Source: Lepus europaeus
Lineage: Eukaryota > Chordata > Mammalia > Lagomorpha > Leporidae
Length of the DNA stretch: 64,000 nt
Assembly (NCBI RefSeq): GCF_033115175.1
Contig: NC_084844.1
Coordinates: 33,203,885-33,267,884 of the forward strand
Direction of reading: 5' to 3'
How positions within the stretch are numbered: the stretch's first letter is position 1; every line of letters starts with the position of its first letter. Of this stretch, positions 61,099-64,000 are shown piece after piece. Under the pieces are notes generated by a model that was given only the letters and a program-made list of their open reading frames with translations, had not been told where the DNA came from and did no database searches. Made by a program: the position numbers and the translations under genes.

Positions 61099-61609
61099 CA
61101 TGCCCTGTCTGTAGGAATTTGCAAGCAGTAAGGTTATGAACAAAATAGCAGCCTGCTAGCAATGGCCTCCACACAGCAGCAATTCTACACATCACGGTGA
61201 AGACTGTCAACAATTACTGTGATTACCACCAAACACCACGACCATGTGCATGAAGCTTCAGCTAATGCATTCTGACTGCTCTTCTCCTCCCAACCCCACC
61301 TACCATGAGGAGGGCAAAGGGCAGCTGTGCAGGTATGGTGGCTGCCTCGGCCCACACGTGAGCTGTGGCTGAGTCCTGTGAGTGGCGCCAGATGCTGGTG
61401 GCACTCCCTGCCCCGCAGAGCCACACACTCTTGCCCTGAAACCATCAATTCCATGTCCACAGCCACGGCACAGGGACAGCAAAGAAGCAGGACCGAACTT
61501 GACTTGCTTCTCTGCAATCATTTGGAGCTTGAATTTGTGTTCAAAATTTACAAAATTGAAAGAATGCAGACTGAGAAGTGTAACGCGAGGGTCACAGAGG
61601 GGTGGGTTT
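61099..61609. other. Intergenic, no feature recognised
   Basis: No gene or repeat could be supported. Confidence 0.4.
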
Positions 61610-61796
61610 CTGGCCCAGCAGTGCAGACGCTGGGTTAAGATGCCTGCACTCCATATCGAAGTACTTGGCATTGATTCCTGCCTGACTCCAGCTTCCTGCT
61701 AAAATGTGAACTCTGGGAGGCAGCAGTGATGGCCCAAGGAACTGAGTCCCTGCCACCCACGTGGGAGACCTGGATGGAGCTCCTGGGGACATCGGG
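61610..61796 (+). repeat. Old C SINE, 3'-truncated
   Basis: TCTGGCCCAGCAGTGCAGAC head remnant, 'gactccagcttcctgctaaa', 'agcagtgatggcccaaggaa', 'cacgtgggagacctggatgg'. No tail. Confidence 0.7.
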
Positions 61797-62582
61797 CTTC
61801 AAGGGCAGCTAAGGAGCTGAGGTCCACTGCCCCCATCTCACAGCTAGGAAACTGGGGGAGAGGGGCATGGGGCATGGGGATTGCCCCTGACCCATCCAGG
61901 GTGTCAGCCAACAGGAACCCAGGGCACTTCCAGCCCCAACACAGCAACTTGCCACCCAGGCCCCTTGTCACAGGAGGGCCTCTGCTGAAGAGAAGAAGAT
62001 GAGATAGTGAGGGGTTGCCAAAGCAGAGTGGCTGTCCCAAGAGCAACCGTCAGACCAGGTGGCCCAGCTACAGGAGGAGGGGCCATGCAGAGCATGCTGG
62101 GAGGATCGAGGAGGCCTAGAACAGCCCTGCTGGGGTCCTCGCTGAGGAATGGATGGATACGTGTACCCGCAGAAGTGTCAGGGGAGGCCGGCTGTGGGCA
62201 CAACAGGAATGACTGGGAGGCTGTGCCTCAGACACTAGCACGTGCTCTCCAGGCGGGCCAGGCCTCAGAGACAAAGGGCAGGCAGTGCCCAACCCAAGGA
62301 GAGATGGCGGCAGGAGGAAAGGCAAGGAAGGGTCAGAGAGCATGGGCCCTGGGGGCAGACTGATGGGGCTGTTCTACACTTAAGATGTGGAAATGGAGGT
62401 CACCCAGCTGGTGACAGAGCTGGGTTCAACTCCTGAGCAGTGTGCAGCCACTGCACTGGTTGGCTCTAAAGAAGCTGTCTTGAATCCAGCCCCAGAGGAA
62501 CTCGGCATTTACACCTGCACTCAGAGCAGACCCAACTGACACGCACGGAACAAGCGCCTAGAGAAGCAGGAAGCCCGTAGCG
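61797..62582. other. Intergenic, GC-rich
   Basis: No gene supported. 'gaaatggaggtcacccagct' near 62390 hints at a MIR scrap. Confidence 0.35.
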
Positions 62583-62882
62583 GGGGCTGGCATTTGGCGA
62601 TTAAGACGCTGCATCCTGTATCAGAGTGCCGGGTTTAAGTCCTGGCTTCTGATTCCAGCTTCCTGCTAATGCACACTTTGGAAAGCCATGCATGATGGTT
62701 CAAGTACTTGAGTCCATGTCACCCACATGGATTGAATCTGGACTCCTGCCTTAGGCCTGGCCCAGCCCAGCCCAGCCCTGACTGTTGTGGGCATTTAGGG
62801 AGTGAAACAGAGATGGGAGATTCTCTCTCTCTCTCTCTCTGTCATCCTAATAAATAAATTTTTAAAGATTAAAAAAAAAAGA
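62583..62882 (+). repeat. Old C SINE
   Basis: GGGGGCTGGCATTTGGCGAT head, 'tatcagagtgccgggtttaa', (CT)n at 62822-62840, AATAAATAAATTTTTAAAGA then A tail. Confidence 0.88.
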
Positions 62883-63189
62883 AAAGTGAGTCTGCAGCAA
62901 GACCTCAGCTTTTATGGGAGCCTGCCACCAGCTGCTCCCTCAGCTGGGTGTTTTACTGTGATATCTCACTGAGTCCCCTAATGCCCTCATCCTCTCCCTG
63001 GCACCTTGGAGGGAGCTGGCAGGAACAGGGGAGAAGGCAAGGGATGAATCGCTGATCATACATCATTCATTCACTTAACAAACAGGAGTGCCTACCAGGT
63101 TCCTAGATTTGTGCTGAGAATGGGGGGATACAAAAGAAAGACCCAGGACTGCCTGATGAGGAAAGAGAAGAGCCTTTCCAAACATCTGG

Positions 63190-63285
63190 CCCCATTCCCA
63201 CTTTAGGGATTTAGAAACTGAGGCCTGGAGAGGGGGCATGACTTGCCCAAGGTCATGCGCCTTATTAGCGGCAGTGTTAAGCCTC
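63190..63285 (-). repeat. MIR
   Basis: 'ccattcccactttagggatt', 'agaaactgaggcctggagag' and 'gacttgcccaaggtcatgcg' are the antisense MIR core. It lies about 260 bases upstream of the EPX TATA box. Confidence 0.7.
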
Positions 63286-63545
63286 CTCTAAGCCCTTCTC
63301 CCCCATTCCCCGAGGCACACTGCTCCTTGGTCACCCAGCAAATTCACTGAGCAACACCTGTGTCCCAGGCGCTGCTCTGGGCTCTGGTGGAAGAGGATGG
63401 GGCAGAGTGAGTGGTGGAAGAGAAGATGTCCCCAGGCTGGCAGGGGCATTTCCCATTTACAATTCTCAGAAACCAGAGGGAGGTCCCAGGGCCCCACCTA
63501 CTGGGCTGGACTTTCAGGGCTGCCTTCCCCCGCCCTGGGAGGGGC

Positions 63546-63553
63546 TATAAAAG
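63546..63553 (+). promoter_or_regulatory. EPX: EPX TATA box
   Basis: TATAAAAG at 63546-63553, 108 bases before the EPX start codon, predicting transcription start near 63576 and a 5'UTR of about 78 bases. A CCCCGCCC box (Sp1-like) lies just upstream at about 63528, and a purine-rich GGAGGAGGAGGAAGGGG (PU.1/ETS-like) just downstream at about 63575. Confidence 0.75.
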
Positions 63554-63653
63554 TTCCTTCCCAGGGCTCCCATAGGAGGAGGAGGAAGGGGGCTGTGCAG
63601 GCTGGGGGTGTTGCTTGCTTACCCAGCTGTGCCTGGGGCCCTCACTTACAGAG

Positions 63654-64000
63654 ATGCAGCTGCTACAGGCCCTGGCAGGGGTCCTAGCCACACTCATCTT
63701 CGCCCAGGCCTGTGAGGGCACTGCCCCAGGTAATAGCCCCCTGGACAGCCAAAGAGGAGGGTCACTGTGAGGGGAGGGCACTGGGGAGGGAAGCGCTGGG
63801 TCTGGGAGGGTCTGCGGCTCTCCTGGACTCTGGGTCCCCATCCCCTTGAACAGCCTCCCCCAGGGCGGTGGAGACCTCAGTTCTTCAGGGCTGCATAGCG
63901 GAGGCCAAGGTGCTGGTGGATGCTGCCTACAATCGGACCCAGAAAAGGTGGGTCTGGGTGGGCAAGGAGGGGGATGGGCTCCAGCCAAGGTCATCTCACC
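63654..64000 (+). CDS. EPX: Eosinophil peroxidase, first two coding exons (partial)
   Basis: Visible coding sequence is join(63654..63729, 63854..63947), continuing past the window edge. Exon 1 (76 bases, ends in phase 1) encodes a signal peptide, MQLLQALAGVLATLIFAQAC then EGTAP, with a hydrophobic core at residues 3-18. Its donor is CAG/GTAATA at 63730. Exon 2 follows the CTTGAACAG acceptor ending at 63853 and reads SPRAVETSVLQGCIAEAKVL then VDAAYNRTQK, ending before GTGGGT at 63948. The second exon matches the human EPX propeptide closely as recalled (PGAVETSVL, CIAEAKLLVDAAYN, N-linked NxT), and is distinct from MPO and LPO. EPX is a secreted/granule heme peroxidase that makes hypobromous and hypothiocyanous acid in eosinophils. 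Heme-binding domains lie outside the window. Confidence 0.93.

Overview
The window is mammalian nuclear DNA, almost certainly from a rabbit or close leporid. More than 40 copies of the lagomorph tRNA-derived C SINE lie across it in both orientations. The gene order DYNLL2 - OR4D1 - OR4D2 - EPX matches human 17q22 as I recall it, a segment I believe corresponds to rabbit chromosome 19. All four genes read on the plus strand. Calls come from reading the sequence and recalling protein families; no searches were run.

Layout. 1-4.9 kb: the coding exons of DYNLL2 (dynein light chain LC8 type 2) and a probable 3'UTR ending near an ATTAAA signal. 5-22 kb: intergenic DNA with C SINEs (some nested), old L1, MIR, Tigger-type and LTR scraps, and a 0.7 kb CACAY-type satellite. 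A 34-base fragment of U2 snRNA sits inside one SINE with a clean target duplication. 22.8-31 kb: a lagomorph L1 3' end head to head with an RPL10A processed pseudogene, then an old antisense L1 split by about 3.6 kb of foreign DNA that carries an unidentified inverted repeat. 31-45 kb: SINE clusters, an old plus-strand L1 (35.6-39.4 kb) and a fossil ERVK-like LTR (40.6-41.6 kb). 45.5-55.3 kb: two intact 311-codon olfactory receptor genes, OR4D1-like and OR4D2-like, separated by a lagomorph L1 3' end and an ERV1-like LTR. 55-63.5 kb: sparse intergenic DNA. 63.5-64 kb: TATA box and first two coding exons of EPX (eosinophil peroxidase), which runs off the window.

How the genes work together: they do not form a pathway. 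DYNLL2 is a housekeeping dimeric hub protein, the two OR4D genes are sensory GPCRs that arose as a tandem pair and appear to exchange sequence, and EPX is a granulocyte heme peroxidase starting the EPX/LPO/MPO cluster that lies beyond the right edge in other mammals. No undescribed multi-gene system was found. The most noteworthy signals are the U2 micro-insertion, the OR4D1/OR4D2 conversion tract with matching splice-acceptor spacing, a triple target duplication from two successive SINE insertions, the inverted-repeat insert in the old L1, and a possible minus-strand transcript end at 58.2 kb.
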